A stretch of DNA of 64,000 nucleotides from Pseudomonas laurylsulfativorans (GCF_002906155.1 NZ_MUJK01000017.1:1-64000); one strand, 5' to 3'. Numbered from the stretch's first letter, positions 1 to 8,646 are shown. Translations and numbers: made by a program. The notes: generated from the sequence alone by a model not told the origin.

Positions 1-84
1 CAAGTGATTATTTTCAGAAGTTTTCAAAGTTTCCCTTGTAACTTCAACCACTTGCGCTTCAGATCTCTCATCAGCGGGAGGCGA

Positions 85-112
85 ATTCTACAGCGTTACA
101 CGCTGCTGTCAA
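85..112 (-). promoter_or_regulatory. Downstream rRNA-type promoter (P2)
   Basis: A second minus-strand promoter lies about 145 bases downstream of the first: TTGACA (107-112), 16-base spacer, TAGAAT (85-90), then a GC-rich discriminator CGCCTCCCGC. Two tandem promoters of this design followed by about 85 bases of leader fit the 5' region of a ribosomal RNA operon lying left of the window. Confidence 0.7.
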
Positions 113-230
113 CACCTCTTTTTCAACCCCCTTTCGGCTTCGATGAACTGAAGCGACCCACTGTCGAAAACTGCGTAACTCGTTGTTTACCAAGGAGTTT
201 TCCGTTTCGACTGCGCCGGAAGTGGGGCGA

Positions 231-258
231 ATTATAGACATCTGAAATCTGCCGTCAA
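231..258 (-). promoter_or_regulatory. Upstream rRNA-type promoter (P1)
   Basis: On the minus strand there is a -35 TTGACG (253-258), a 16-base spacer and a perfect -10 TATAAT (231-236), followed by a GC-rich discriminator (TCGCCCC). A 16-base spacer with a GC-rich discriminator is typical of growth-rate and stringently controlled rRNA promoters. It points left, out of the window, so an rrn operon probably begins just beyond position 1. The assignment rests on promoter form and general memory of Pseudomonas rrn leaders; no rRNA sequence itself is present. Confidence 0.7.
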
Positions 259-392
259 GCAGTGATTTAGGTTTTCTATCGAATGTACAAAAACACTGCT
301 TATATATAGACGCGCTCGCGGTGAATGCGCAGTATATTGCCCAACACAATTAGAAACGACCTTGATTCCTATATTTCGGACGATGCCACGTA

Positions 393-1280
393 ATGAATGA
401 CCAGCCTCGCAGCCTAGCCTCCACACTGTTCTCGGTCGGGCTGCTACTCATAGCCATGGCGTCGATCCAGTCCGGAGCCTCCCTGGCCAAAAGCATGTTC
501 TCTGTCGTTGGCCCCCAGGGGACGACAACGTTACGACTGATTTTCGCCTGCGTGATCATGATGCTGATACTGCGTCCATGGCGGGCAAAGCTCACCGCCA
601 GATCTCTGCGCACCGTCATCGTCTACGGGATGGCGCTGGGTGGCATGAACTTCCTCTTCTATATGTCATTGCAGACAGTCCCGCTGGGTATCGCGGTGGC
701 GCTTGAATTCACCGGCCCATTGGCCGTGGCAATCTACGCCTCTCGTCGCGCGATCGATTTTTTGTGGATCGCCCTGGCTGCCGTCGGCTTGCTGCTACTG
801 ATACCGACGGGAGAGGCGACTGCGGGGATCGACCTGGTAGGCGCCGGTTATGCCTTGGGTGCAGGGGTCTGCTGGGCACTGTACATTTTGTTCGGTCAAA
901 AAGCCGGGGCCGACAATGGCGTGCAAACCGCCGCACTGGGGGTAATGATCGCTGCACTCTTCGTAGCCCCTATCGGCATCGTCCATGCTGGCTCCGCTTT
1001 GCTGACGCCTTCATTGATCCCTGTGGCCCTAGGCGTCGCCGTCTTGTCCACAGCCCTCCCCTATACCCTGGAGATGGTCGCTCTGACCCGAATGCCGGCC
1101 AGAACCTTCGGCACGCTGATGAGCATCGAGCCCGCCTTTGGTGCCTTGTCGGGCTTGCTGTTCCTTCATGAATACCTCTCGCTGTCGCAGTGGATGGCAA
1201 TCATGTGCATCATTCTGGCATCCGTCGGCGCAACCATGACCATGGGCACTGCCGCCAGACCAGCAGTAGCGGCAGATTGA
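393..1280 (+). CDS. rhtA: Threonine/homoserine exporter RhtA, EamA/DMT family
   Basis: A 295-residue inner-membrane protein with about ten hydrophobic helices in two EamA repeats, the usual size and layout for RhtA-type drug/metabolite transporters that export threonine and homoserine. The stretch 'FTGPLAVA' around residue 106 and 'ALPYTLEMVALTRMPA' around residue 220 are typical of the RhtA branch. It stands alone between the rRNA-type promoters, which fire away from it, and a small lipoprotein gene. The true substrate cannot be read from sequence; other DMT-family amino-acid exporters are possible. Confidence 0.85.
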   Translation: MNDQPRSLASTLFSVGLLLIAMASIQSGASLAKSMFSVVGPQGTTTLRLIFACVIMMLILRPWRAKLTARSLRTVIVYGMALGGMNFLFYMSLQTVPLGIAVALEFTGPLAVAIYASRRAIDFLWIALAAVGLLLLIPTGEATAGIDLVGAGYALGAGVCWALYILFGQKAGADNGVQTAALGVMIAALFVAPIGIVHAGSALLTPSLIPVALGVAVLSTALPYTLEMVALTRMPARTFGTLMSIEPAFGALSGLLFLHEYLSLSQWMAIMCIILASVGATMTMGTAARPAVAAD

Positions 1281-1449
1281 TATCGGACATAACGAAGGTC
1301 TGGTATTTGCCGATCAATTAGGCCATGTTTAGCCCCGCAACCCAAAGTCATACCATGGACGATTTCAGATAGGGATATCGGTAAGCTTCAAGCGAAAGTG
1401 AATGCAGCCAGACTCGGGCACAAGATCCGGGGACGCTATAAGGACAGTG

Positions 1450-1731
1450 ATGAAACGATTTTTGATACTGGTCGCCGTACTTGCAATTGCGGGCTGCGCA
1501 GCGACCTCGAAAACACAGATCAAGCATGGCAAGAAAGGGCTACATATCAACTGTTCCGGACTGTCTTCGTCCTGGGACAAGTGCTACACCAGCGCCGCCA
1601 ACTCCTGCGCACCCAAGGGATACAAGGTCGTTGCCAAGTCGGGAGATACCGTGGAAGAGCCCGGCGACTACCCGTTTGGCCTCAATCCTGCGGGCTATAC
1701 CAGCCGCAGCATGATTGTCATCTGCAAATAG
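1450..1731 (+). CDS. Small predicted lipoprotein, unknown function
   Basis: 93 residues from the ATG at 1450, preceded by AGGA at 1441. This start is better than the longer in-frame one at 1402 because it places a clean lipoprotein signal at the N-terminus: MKR, a hydrophobic core, then lipobox AIAGC with the acylated cysteine at residue 16. The mature part is about 78 residues with several cysteines (SSWDKCYTSAANSC), which may pair in the periplasm. I do not recognise a named family. It is followed after 14 bases by the convergent TetR gene. Confidence 0.7.
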   Translation: MKRFLILVAVLAIAGCAATSKTQIKHGKKGLHINCSGLSSSWDKCYTSAANSCAPKGYKVVAKSGDTVEEPGDYPFGLNPAGYTSRSMIVICK

Positions 1732-1745
1732 GCAGGGCCGTCGCG

Positions 1746-2306
1746 TCAGGTTCTCGGACGTGCGATCTGACGGCTAATTTCCTCGTAGCTGGACTTCAGC
1801 ACTGTGCGCTGAATATCCGGGCTAGCCAGCATGCGCGCCACGACCAGCGCGCCAATGCATTGCGACAGAATTGCCCACGCCAGGCTGTCGCTTTGCAGAA
1901 CACCCGCCCAACTTTCCTGTAGCCGACAAATCCAGTGCTCCGCCTGTTGACGGACAGTCTCGTCGGAGCGGGCAATTTCCGCCCCCAATGCCGGCAATGC
2001 ACAACCGGATTGCGGATTCTCGACGTGAGACATGCTCAGGTACTGTTTCAAGCAACGTTCAAGCTTGTCACGGTCCTGCCCTTCCCCCAGTCGCGCCATG
2101 CTTTGGCACAACTCACGCTCGACGATGCTTGCAAACAACTCGTCCTTCGACGTGAAGTGGCTGTAGAAAGCGCCACCGCTCAAGCCAATCGCTTTCATCA
2201 GGCCGTCCACGCCCACCGTTGAAAATCCCGATTTCTTGGCCGATAGCGCACTGCTTTCCAGCAGCCTTTGCCTGGTTTCCAGCTTATGGCTCGCCGAATA
2301 ACGCAT
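1746..2306 (-). CDS. TetR/AcrR-family repressor
   Basis: 186 residues. The N-terminal 60 form the TetR helix-turn-helix, with 'GLSGGAFYSHFTSKDELFASIV' in pieces matching the family signature (GxxxGxxYxHFxSKxEL). The C-terminal two thirds are a ligand/dimer domain of no clear type. It is divergent from the SDR gene at 2400 and shares a 93-base promoter region containing a palindrome, so it most likely represses that gene and itself, and perhaps the DsbA-fold gene beyond it. The inducer is unknown. Confidence 0.85.
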   Translation of the reverse strand: MRYSASHKLETRQRLLESSALSAKKSGFSTVGVDGLMKAIGLSGGAFYSHFTSKDELFASIVERELCQSMARLGEGQDRDKLERCLKQYLSMSHVENPQSGCALPALGAEIARSDETVRQQAEHWICRLQESWAGVLQSDSLAWAILSQCIGALVVARMLASPDIQRTVLKSSYEEISRQIARPRT

Positions 2307-2355
2307 TGTCCTTCTCCCCTATTTGCTCATCTTGACGCCTGCCGAATCATAGCAT

Positions 2356-2383
2356 AACGTTCGTTTAGTTAACGATCGTTTAC
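2356..2383. promoter_or_regulatory. Candidate TetR operator
   Basis: Between the divergent TetR and SDR genes sits a near-perfect 16-base palindrome GTTAACGATCGTTTAC (2368-2383) with core AACGATCGTT, preceded by a related half repeat AACGTTCGTT (2356-2365). Position and symmetry fit an operator for the neighbouring repressor; binding is inferred. Confidence 0.5.
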
Positions 2384-2399
2384 CAATAGGGATCTCCCC

Positions 2400-3128
2400 A
2401 TGAATAACAACAAGGTCGTACTGGTCGTCGGTGCTGGTGATGCCACGGGCGGCGCCATTGCCAAGCGTTTTGCCCAGGAGGGTTTTGTTGCCTGCGTCAC
2501 CCGCCGCAGTGCGGACAAGCTTCAGCCACTGGTGGATGCCATCAAGGCCGATGGCGGCGAGGCCCAAGGTTTTGCCTGCGATGCACGCAAGGAGGAAGAC
2601 GTGATCGCGCTGGTCGAGCAGATTGAGAGCGAGATCGGCCCCATCGAGGCGTTTGTGTTCAACATCGGCGCCAACGTGCCGTGCAGCATTCTCGAAGAAA
2701 CCGCCCGCAAGTATTTCAAGATCTGGGAAATGGCCTGTTTCTCGGGGTTTCTCAACGCCCGGGAAGTGGCCAAACGCATGGCCAAGCGCCGACGCGGCAC
2801 GATCCTGTTCACCGGTGCCACCGCAGGCCTTCGCGGTGCCGCAGGCTTTGCCGCGTTCGCCGGCGCCAAGCACGGGATCCGTGCACTGGCGCAGAGCATG
2901 GCCCGTGAACTGGGGCCGATGAACATTCATGTTGCTCATGTCGTCGTCGATGGCGCCATCGATACCGACTTCATTCGTGAAAGCTTCCCGGAAAAATACG
3001 CGACCAAGGATCAGGACGGCATCCTCAACCCCGAACACATTGCCGAAAATTACTGGTACCTGCACAGCCAGCCCCGCGATGCCTGGACCTTCGAGTTGGA
3101 CCTTCGCCCCTGGAGCGAACGCTGGTAA
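2400..3128 (+). CDS. SDR-family protein with Phe in place of the catalytic Tyr
   Basis: 242 residues, one Rossmann domain. The nucleotide loop is GAGDATGGAIA near residue 11. Where classical short-chain dehydrogenases have YxxxK, this protein reads FAGAK (about residue 153), so the catalytic tyrosine is a phenylalanine while the lysine is kept; the usual active-site serine region reads TGATAGLRG. I recall a related Pseudomonas SDR subgroup with the same change, so it is unlikely to be a sequencing error. It is followed 37 bases later by the DsbA-fold gene, a probable operon under the divergent TetR protein. Substrate unknown; a standard dehydrogenase reaction is doubtful. Confidence 0.75.
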   Translation: MNNNKVVLVVGAGDATGGAIAKRFAQEGFVACVTRRSADKLQPLVDAIKADGGEAQGFACDARKEEDVIALVEQIESEIGPIEAFVFNIGANVPCSILEETARKYFKIWEMACFSGFLNAREVAKRMAKRRRGTILFTGATAGLRGAAGFAAFAGAKHGIRALAQSMARELGPMNIHVAHVVVDGAIDTDFIRESFPEKYATKDQDGILNPEHIAENYWYLHSQPRDAWTFELDLRPWSERW

Positions 3129-3165
3129 GCCCTCCCCCTACAACAATAAGCAGAGCGCACCGACC

Positions 3166-3756
3166 ATGAGCAAAACCGTGGAATTCCTTTTTGACTTGGG
3201 CAGCCCCACCACTTACCTGGCATATACCCAGCTACCGGCAATCTGTGAGCAAACCGACAGCCAGTTGATCTACATCCCGATCCTGCTCGGCGGTGTGTTC
3301 AAGGCCACCGGCAACGCCTCCCCGGCGACCATTCCGGCCAAAGGCCGTCACATGATTCTGGACCTCGACCGTTATGCCCGGCGCTACGGTGTACCACTGA
3401 AATTCAATCCGCATTTCCCGATCAACACCCTCATGCTGATGCGTGCCGCGACCGGTATTCAGTTGCACCATCCCGAGCGTTTTATTGCCTTCATTGACTG
3501 CCTGTTCAGAGCCCTGTGGGTCGACGGCCGCAACCTCAATGACCCGGCAACCGTGGCGGCGGTACTGAGCGACAATGGTTTCGATCCCAATGAGGTGCTG
3601 GCATTGACCGCCGACGAAACAGTCAAGGCAACGCTCAAGGACAACACCGAGAAAGCAGTGCAGCGCGGCGTATTCGGCGTACCGAGCATGTTTGTCGATA
3701 ATCAGCTGTACTTCGGCCAGGATCGACTGGACTTCGTACTCGAGGCCCTGAGTTAA
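3166..3756 (+). CDS. DsbA-fold protein, 2-hydroxychromene-2-carboxylate isomerase-like
   Basis: 196 residues from ATG 3166; the longer frame from 2929 only shadows the SDR gene. The start 'VEFLFDLGSPTTYLAY' and the end 'FGVPSMFVDNQLYFGQDRLDF' are hallmarks of the HCCA isomerase / kappa-class glutathione transferase group, with a Ser rather than CxxC at the active loop (LGSP). Such enzymes use glutathione, for instance to isomerise aromatic-ring cleavage products. The gene directly follows the SDR gene in the same direction. The physiological substrate cannot be told; no naphthalene-type pathway is nearby. Confidence 0.8.
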   Translation: MSKTVEFLFDLGSPTTYLAYTQLPAICEQTDSQLIYIPILLGGVFKATGNASPATIPAKGRHMILDLDRYARRYGVPLKFNPHFPINTLMLMRAATGIQLHHPERFIAFIDCLFRALWVDGRNLNDPATVAAVLSDNGFDPNEVLALTADETVKATLKDNTEKAVQRGVFGVPSMFVDNQLYFGQDRLDFVLEALS

Positions 3757-3840
3757 ATCCCGACCACCAACCGCCCCTTTACCGCTTCCGACATAGAGAA
3801 GTACTTGGGCGGTTTCTGCTGTTTGCCCCGGCTACACCAA

Positions 3841-5649
3841 TCAAATAGCCGCAGTGCGGGTATTCAACCACTCCAGCGCTGCACCTTCGACCAACGGGCT
3901 CAGACGCTCACGCACTTCGGCGTGGTAGGCGTTGAACCACTGCTTTTCCTCATCCGACAGCAGCGACGTTTCCAGGCAACGCGTGTCGATCGGGCACAGG
4001 GTCAGGGTTTCGAACTTCAGGAACTCGCCGAATTCGCTTTTGCCCGCCTCACGGTTCATCGCCAGGTTTTCGATCCGCACACCCCAACGACCCGGACGAT
4101 AGGTCCCCGGTTCAATGGACGTGATCATGCCGGGTTGCATCGCGGTTTGCGGTGCAGGCGCGGCCTGGTAAGCAATCACTTGCGGACCTTCGTGGACGTT
4201 CAGGAAGTAGCCAACGCCATGACCGGTACCGTGACCGTAGTCGACACTTTCCGCCCAGATAGGCGCGCGGGCGATGGCATCGAGCAGCGGCGACAGAATG
4301 CCTTTGGGGAACTGCGCGCGGGACAAGGCAATTACGCCCTTGAGCACGCGGGTGCAATCGCGTTTCTGCTCATCGGTCGGAGTGCCCACCGCGACCATCC
4401 GCGTGATGTCGGTGGTGCCGCCCAGGTACTGGCCGCCGGAGTCGATCAGCAACAGACCGTCGCCTTCGATCACCGCGTGTTCTTCTTCGGTGGCATGGTA
4501 GTGCGGCATCGCGCCATTGGCGTTGTACGCGGCGATGGTGTTGAAACTCAGCGACACATAGTCCGGACGGCGCTCACGGGCGGCGGTGAGCTTTTCATCG
4601 ATGGTCAGTTCGGTGATGCGCTCGCGCCCCAACGCCGAGTCCAGCCAGGCGAAGAATTCGCACAGCGCTGCGCCGTCCTGCTCCATGGCCTGACGGATGT
4701 GTTCGGCATCGGCCAGGCTTTTTTGCGATTTGGCCAGGGTGGTCGGGTTCAGGCCTTCAATCACTTTCACCCCGCTATCGAGGTTGTCCAGCAATCCCGC
4801 CGTGACCCGCGCCGGGTCGACTTGCAGGCTCGCGCCGCTCGGTATGGCGCGCAGTGCAGCGGCGACTTCGCTGTAGTCGCGCAAGGTCACGCCGTCCTGT
4901 TCGAGGATGGCACGCAACTCGGCGCTGACTTTGCTCAAGGCCACGAACAGCGTGGCCTGTTGCTGATTAATCAAGGCAAAGGAAACGAATACCGGGTTGA
5001 ACGACACGTCACCGCCACGCAGGTTGAACAGCCAGGCGATGTCATCCAGCGTGGCGATGAAATGCCAGTCGGCACCTCGCGCCTGAAGGGTTTCGCGCAG
5101 TTTGGCGAGTTTTTCCCCACGACTGACGGTCGCTTGCGGTGGCAAGTGCTGATAGATCGGCTCGTTCGGCAGGCCTGGGCGGTCGCTCCAGACGCCGCTC
5201 AACAGGTCAATGTCGGTGCGCAGGCGGGCGCCGCGCTCTTCAAGTTTGCCGCCCAGGGTCCGTGCCGATGCCACGGCCATGACCGCGCCATCGACTGCCA
5301 CAACGCCACCTTCGGGTGTTTGCTCGGCCAGCCACTCCAGTGGCCCAGGCTGACCCGGTTGCAGCTTGACCAGGTCAATGCCGCTGCCCTTGAGTTCCTT
5401 GGTTGCCTGCTCCCAATAACGGCTGTCGGCCCACACGCCGGCAAAATCCGGGGTCACGATCAGGGTGCCGACCGAGCCATGGAAGCCCGACAACCACTGG
5501 CGCCCCTGCCAGTAACCCGGCAGGTATTCGGACAGGTGCGGGTCGGCCGACGGCACCAGCAAGGCATGAATACCTTCCCGGCTCATCAGCTCGCGGGTTT
5601 GCGCCAGGCGCTGGGGCACCGATCCATTGATCGAAAGCTGCGTATTCAT
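3841..5649 (-). CDS. Xaa-Pro aminopeptidase (aminopeptidase P, M24B)
   Basis: 602 residues from the ATG at 5649, chosen because AGGAG lies 8 bases upstream; an in-frame ATG nine codons earlier has no such site. Two creatinase-like N-terminal domains precede a C-terminal pita-bread metallopeptidase domain. Metal ligands are visible in 'LLIDSGGQYLGGTTDITR', in 'GHGTGHGVGYFLNVHEGP' and in the final SIEPGTYR/RIEN segment. The three-domain, roughly 600-residue form matches the eukaryote-like APP1 class rather than the shorter E. coli PepP. It removes N-terminal residues before proline, probably in the cytoplasm. The next gene upstream on the same strand is a cysteine desulfurase 65 bases away. Confidence 0.9.
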   Translation of the reverse strand: MNTQLSINGSVPQRLAQTRELMSREGIHALLVPSADPHLSEYLPGYWQGRQWLSGFHGSVGTLIVTPDFAGVWADSRYWEQATKELKGSGIDLVKLQPGQPGPLEWLAEQTPEGGVVAVDGAVMAVASARTLGGKLEERGARLRTDIDLLSGVWSDRPGLPNEPIYQHLPPQATVSRGEKLAKLRETLQARGADWHFIATLDDIAWLFNLRGGDVSFNPVFVSFALINQQQATLFVALSKVSAELRAILEQDGVTLRDYSEVAAALRAIPSGASLQVDPARVTAGLLDNLDSGVKVIEGLNPTTLAKSQKSLADAEHIRQAMEQDGAALCEFFAWLDSALGRERITELTIDEKLTAARERRPDYVSLSFNTIAAYNANGAMPHYHATEEEHAVIEGDGLLLIDSGGQYLGGTTDITRMVAVGTPTDEQKRDCTRVLKGVIALSRAQFPKGILSPLLDAIARAPIWAESVDYGHGTGHGVGYFLNVHEGPQVIAYQAAPAPQTAMQPGMITSIEPGTYRPGRWGVRIENLAMNREAGKSEFGEFLKFETLTLCPIDTRCLETSLLSDEEKQWFNAYHAEVRERLSPLVEGAALEWLNTRTAAI

Positions 5650-5714
5650 CGTGTCTCCTGCTAACCACTTCATCATTATTGTTGAGTGCCGATCAGCGTC
5701 GGCGCTTCGTCGCC

Positions 5715-6872
5715 CTACTGCCAGAATGCCGGAGCACTGGCGCAGGCCGCCTTGATCAGTTGAACCGCCTGGTCGATGTCCTGCTCGGTGGTAAAACGCC
5801 CGAGACTCAAGCGGATGGTGCGACTGGCCGAGCGGGCATCATGCCCCAGGGCCAGCAGTACATGGGATGGGGTATTGCTCGCGGAATTGCAGGCCGAGGT
5901 CGCGGAAAACGCGATCGAGGCCTGCAACGCTGCCGGGTTGAACTCGCCCTCACCGAAGGTCAGGCTCAGGGTATGGGGGATGCGCCGGGTCGGGCTGCCA
6001 TTGAGCCGCACGCCGGGAATGCTCGACAACTGCTCGAGCAAGCGCTCACGCAAATGCACGATGACCGCTTTCTCTTCATCAAAAGAGTCTGCCGCCAGGG
6101 CAAAAGCCGAACCCATGGCGACGATCTGATGGGTCGCCAGAGTACCGGATCGCAAACCACCCTCATGCCCGCCGCCATGGATCTGCGCCTGCAAACGTTG
6201 CTGGGCACGCGGACCGACGTACAACGCACCGATGCCTTTGGGGCCATAGAGCTTGTGCGCGGAAAACGACATCAGGTCCACTGGCCACTGCGCGAGATCG
6301 ATCGCCACTTTGCCCGCGCCCTGTGCGGCGTCGACATGAAACAACGCCCCGCGATCACGCACGACCTGACCGATGGCGGGAATGTCGTTGAGGGTGCCCA
6401 GTTCGTTGTTGACCAGCATCAGCGACACCAGGAAGGTGTCCTCGCGCATGGCTTCGCTGACCGCTTGCGCGCTGATCAAACCCTCGGCGTCCGGCACCAG
6501 ATAAGTCACGGCTACGCCGGCATCCTGCAGTTGCCTGGCGGTATCGAGAATGGCTTTGTGTTCGATCTGGCTGGTGATGATATGGCCACCGCCAGCGCCG
6601 CGGGCCTGGGCCACGCCTTTGAGCGCGAGGTTGTTGGATTCGGTGGCGCCTGAGGTCCAGACGATCTGCCCGGGTGTCGCGCCGACCAGTTCGGCAACCT
6701 GGCGTCGTGCCTGTTCCACCGATTGCCGGGCCTGCTGGCCGAAGGCGTGGGAGCTTGAGGCCGGGTTGCCGAAATTGCCGGTAAAGCCCAGACACTCGAC
6801 CATTACCTTGATGACCCGCTCATCCACCGGCGTGGTGGCGGCGTAATCGAAATACAACGGACGTTTATTCAT
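5715..6872 (-). CDS. Cysteine desulfurase (NifS/IscS class)
   Basis: 385-residue class V aminotransferase-fold protein using PLP. The PLP lysine is K207 in SFSAHKLYGPKG; the conserved histidine is in TSQIEHKA; the sulfur-accepting cysteine is C328 in SATSACNSAS, at the same position and context as in IscS. The QERGxRSGT motif reads HEGGLRSGT. Length fits the family (about 380-405). No iscU, iscA or nif genes are adjacent, so this is an isolated paralogue supplying persulfide sulfur from cysteine, not the main isc operon copy. Downstream partner is aminopeptidase P on the same strand. Confidence 0.88.
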   Translation of the reverse strand: MNKRPLYFDYAATTPVDERVIKVMVECLGFTGNFGNPASSSHAFGQQARQSVEQARRQVAELVGATPGQIVWTSGATESNNLALKGVAQARGAGGGHIITSQIEHKAILDTARQLQDAGVAVTYLVPDAEGLISAQAVSEAMREDTFLVSLMLVNNELGTLNDIPAIGQVVRDRGALFHVDAAQGAGKVAIDLAQWPVDLMSFSAHKLYGPKGIGALYVGPRAQQRLQAQIHGGGHEGGLRSGTLATHQIVAMGSAFALAADSFDEEKAVIVHLRERLLEQLSSIPGVRLNGSPTRRIPHTLSLTFGEGEFNPAALQASIAFSATSACNSASNTPSHVLLALGHDARSASRTIRLSLGRFTTEQDIDQAVQLIKAACASAPAFWQ

Positions 6873-6928
6873 AAAAGACTCGCAGAGCGTGTTCCGGGAT
6901 CAGGAAGCTCGTGACTGCAAACGGCAAA

Positions 6929-6949
6929 GCGCAGCCTTGTGAGCTGCGC
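6929..6949. other. Hairpin in the desulfurase/LysE intergenic region
   Basis: Perfect 7-base stem GCGCAGC/GCTGCGC with a 7-base loop, followed on the plus strand by GCTGTTTT. It lies between the minus-strand desulfurase start (6872) and the LysE stop (7078), so it might end LysE-side or leader transcripts, but the T-run is weak. Confidence 0.35.
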
Positions 6950-7077
6950 GCTGTTTTCAGAACGTACCAATACCTGATCGGATGCCGTTAAAGAAGAACT
7001 ACTTCATTTAATAGTGCGTAGGAACGCTCCTGAAAAGTCAGCTTAACAGGCATCGGGCAACCGGTTGAAGCAATGCG

Positions 7078-7692
7078 TCAGCTAACGCTTTCGAGCATCA
7101 GCGGATACAGCGAGACCACGAGCAACGCGGCCATGCCCCAATTGAACAGGCGTAGCCAGCGACGGTCCTTCAGGACATTGCGCAACAACGTGCCGCAAGC
7201 CGCCCAGACACCAACGCTCGGCAGGTTGATGATGGCAAAAACGGCCGCGATCACGATCACATTAGTGAAGTAACCCTGCATCGGCGTGTAAGTGCTGATG
7301 GCGCCAATGGCCATGATCCAGGCCTTGGGATTGACCCACTGGAACGCGGCGGCGCCCAGATAGCTGATCGGTTTCGCCTCGCCCTGCTGACTCTCCGACA
7401 CCGGCCCGGAATGGGCGATTTTCCACGCCAGATACAGCAAATACGCCGCCCCCACATAACGCAGCACGGTATAGAGCAACGGGTAAGTCTGAAACACCGC
7501 GCCAAGGCCAAATCCGACCGCCACCACCAGTGCAAAGAAGCCACAAGTGATACCGAGCATATGCGGAATCGTGCGGTTGAAACCGAAGTTCACCCCGGAT
7601 GCCAGCAACATGGTGTTGTTCGGGCCGGGCGTGATCGAAGTGACGAGGGCAAACAGGGCGAAGCCCAGCAGCAGATCGAGTGAGAGCGTCAT
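7078..7692 (-). CDS. LysE/RhtB-family amino-acid exporter
   Basis: 204 residues, six predicted membrane helices. The N-terminal 'SITPGPNN' at about residues 19-26 is the LysE-family signature, and 'FQWVNPKAWIMA' near residue 123 is the second conserved segment. It belongs to the translocator group exporting amino acids or derivatives by proton antiport. It is a single gene with about 205 empty bases on the desulfurase side. The substrate is not predictable. Confidence 0.88.
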   Translation of the reverse strand: MTLSLDLLLGFALFALVTSITPGPNNTMLLASGVNFGFNRTIPHMLGITCGFFALVVAVGFGLGAVFQTYPLLYTVLRYVGAAYLLYLAWKIAHSGPVSESQQGEAKPISYLGAAAFQWVNPKAWIMAIGAISTYTPMQGYFTNVIVIAAVFAIINLPSVGVWAACGTLLRNVLKDRRWLRLFNWGMAALLVVSLYPLMLESVS

Positions 7693-7793
7693 GGGTGGCA
7701 GTCCGTCAGGGTCGGTCAGGTATTGACCCTACCGCACACCTTGGGCGAAACCCATGGACAGTTACGCAAAACTTGGAGCAGTACAGTTTTGCC

Positions 7794-8063
7794 TCAGCTC
7801 GGACGACCGTGCAGCTGTACAGATCGCCCGGCGTTCATTTCACCCTGGTTGTCGAAGCCGAACGCCTTCTGCGGCTGGCCGAGCAGTTCGGCTTTCTTCG
7901 CGTGGTATTCGTCAAAAGACAATCCGCGGCGGTTCAACGCCTCCAGCGCCAGTTCCTTGCTTTCTTCAGCCGTGTAGGGACGAAGCTCCGGGGAAACATG
8001 GCTGGCACATCCGGCGAGTACAGAGACGGCGAGCATCAGCAAAGTGGCAATCATCGGTTTCAT
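7794..8063 (-). CDS. Small predicted lipoprotein, unknown function
   Basis: 89 residues from ATG 8063. This start gives an N-terminal MKP, a hydrophobic stretch and lipobox VLAGC (Cys about residue 18); the longer in-frame start at 8102 would bury the signal. The mature protein is short, charged and probably helical (EESKELALEALNRRGLSFDEYHAKK in parts), resembling small Pseudomonas lipoproteins of unknown role. It lies 101 bases from the LysE gene and 122 from the monooxygenase gene, on the same strand as both. Confidence 0.7.
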   Translation of the reverse strand: MKPMIATLLMLAVSVLAGCASHVSPELRPYTAEESKELALEALNRRGLSFDEYHAKKAELLGQPQKAFGFDNQGEMNAGRSVQLHGRPS

Positions 8064-8185
8064 TTCTGGCGTCCTGGCGACTGGGTTCGAGGCAATGAAC
8101 ACAGGCTACCCGCGCCTCCCGGGCAGCAGAAATCAACGCTTTCAATAGTGGCTATCAGCAAATGGCGATCTTTGTCCTGCCAGCA

Positions 8186-8551
8186 TCAGCCCACCAGGCT
8201 GCAATGCAGTGCGTTGTCGTGGCTGCGCTGCAGACTGTGCAGCACCTGAAACGATCCGAAGGTCACCGCCTTCGCCTGATGGGCGCGGATCAACTGCCAG
8301 AAATCCTGTTCGCCATTTTCAAAGGCCCGGAACGCGGCCTCCCCTGCTTCTCGGGTTTGCCATTGCAGATAATTGAGTACGCGCCGGCCATCGTCGCTGG
8401 CCTGGATACTGGCACTGAGAAAGCCGCGGTGCTGCCGGGCCAGATGCTCGGTCTGTGCCGACAAGGCCAAAACCAGCGCGGGTTGTTGATGCGGCTCGAT
8501 CTCGAATTCGATCAGTTGGGCAAAGCTGCGATTGTTCTCTGAGGTTTGCAT
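8186..8551 (-). CDS. Antibiotic biosynthesis monooxygenase-domain protein, SoxR target
   Basis: 121 residues with the ferredoxin-like ABM fold: an N-terminal strand 'AQLIEFEIEP', a helix with 'ALSAQTEHLARQHRGFLSASI' in pieces, then 'VLNYLQWQTREAGEAAF'. Such small dimeric proteins act on quinones or other electron-rich aromatics without cofactors, or are stress proteins. It is divergent from soxR and its promoter contains a textbook SoxR box. In P. aeruginosa a small monooxygenase gene (PA2274) also sits beside soxR and responds to redox-cycling drugs; this is very likely the same arrangement. Confidence 0.8.
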   Translation of the reverse strand: MQTSENNRSFAQLIEFEIEPHQQPALVLALSAQTEHLARQHRGFLSASIQASDDGRRVLNYLQWQTREAGEAAFRAFENGEQDFWQLIRAHQAKAVTFGSFQVLHSLQRSHDNALHCSLVG

Positions 8552-8601
8552 GAAATGTCCCCACTCACATGTAAGGCGAATCTTGCGATCCGAAGGTGTG
8601 C

Positions 8602-8632
8602 AGGGTAAAACCTCTAGTTAACTAGAGGTCAA
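8602..8632 (-). promoter_or_regulatory. SoxR-controlled promoter with over-long spacer
   Basis: On the minus strand, -35 TTGACC (8627-8632) and -10 TACCCT (8602-8607) are separated by 19 bases instead of 17. The spacer region holds a perfect 20-base palindrome ACCTCTAGTTAACTAGAGGT (8610-8629), closely like the SoxR box (CCTCAAGTTAACTTGAGG). The long spacer is the hallmark of MerR-family activation by DNA distortion. It drives the monooxygenase gene at 8551. Confidence 0.88.
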
Positions 8633-8646
8633 TAGGCAATTTTTAA

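Larger units (their letters stand above)
1..392. other. Non-coding leader region left of rhtA
   Basis: No credible protein gene. The left two thirds hold the two minus-strand rRNA-type promoters and their leader. The right third (about 260-392) is AT-richer and presumably carries the plus-strand promoter of rhtA, but I could not pick a convincing -35/-10 pair there. Confidence 0.6.

Noticed and set aside
3805..5664. A 619-codon plus-strand open frame opposite aminopeptidase P
   Set aside because: It is the complement of a strongly conserved M24 peptidase gene; no family likeness, many Arg/Gln/His-rich stretches typical of antisense frames in GC-rich DNA.
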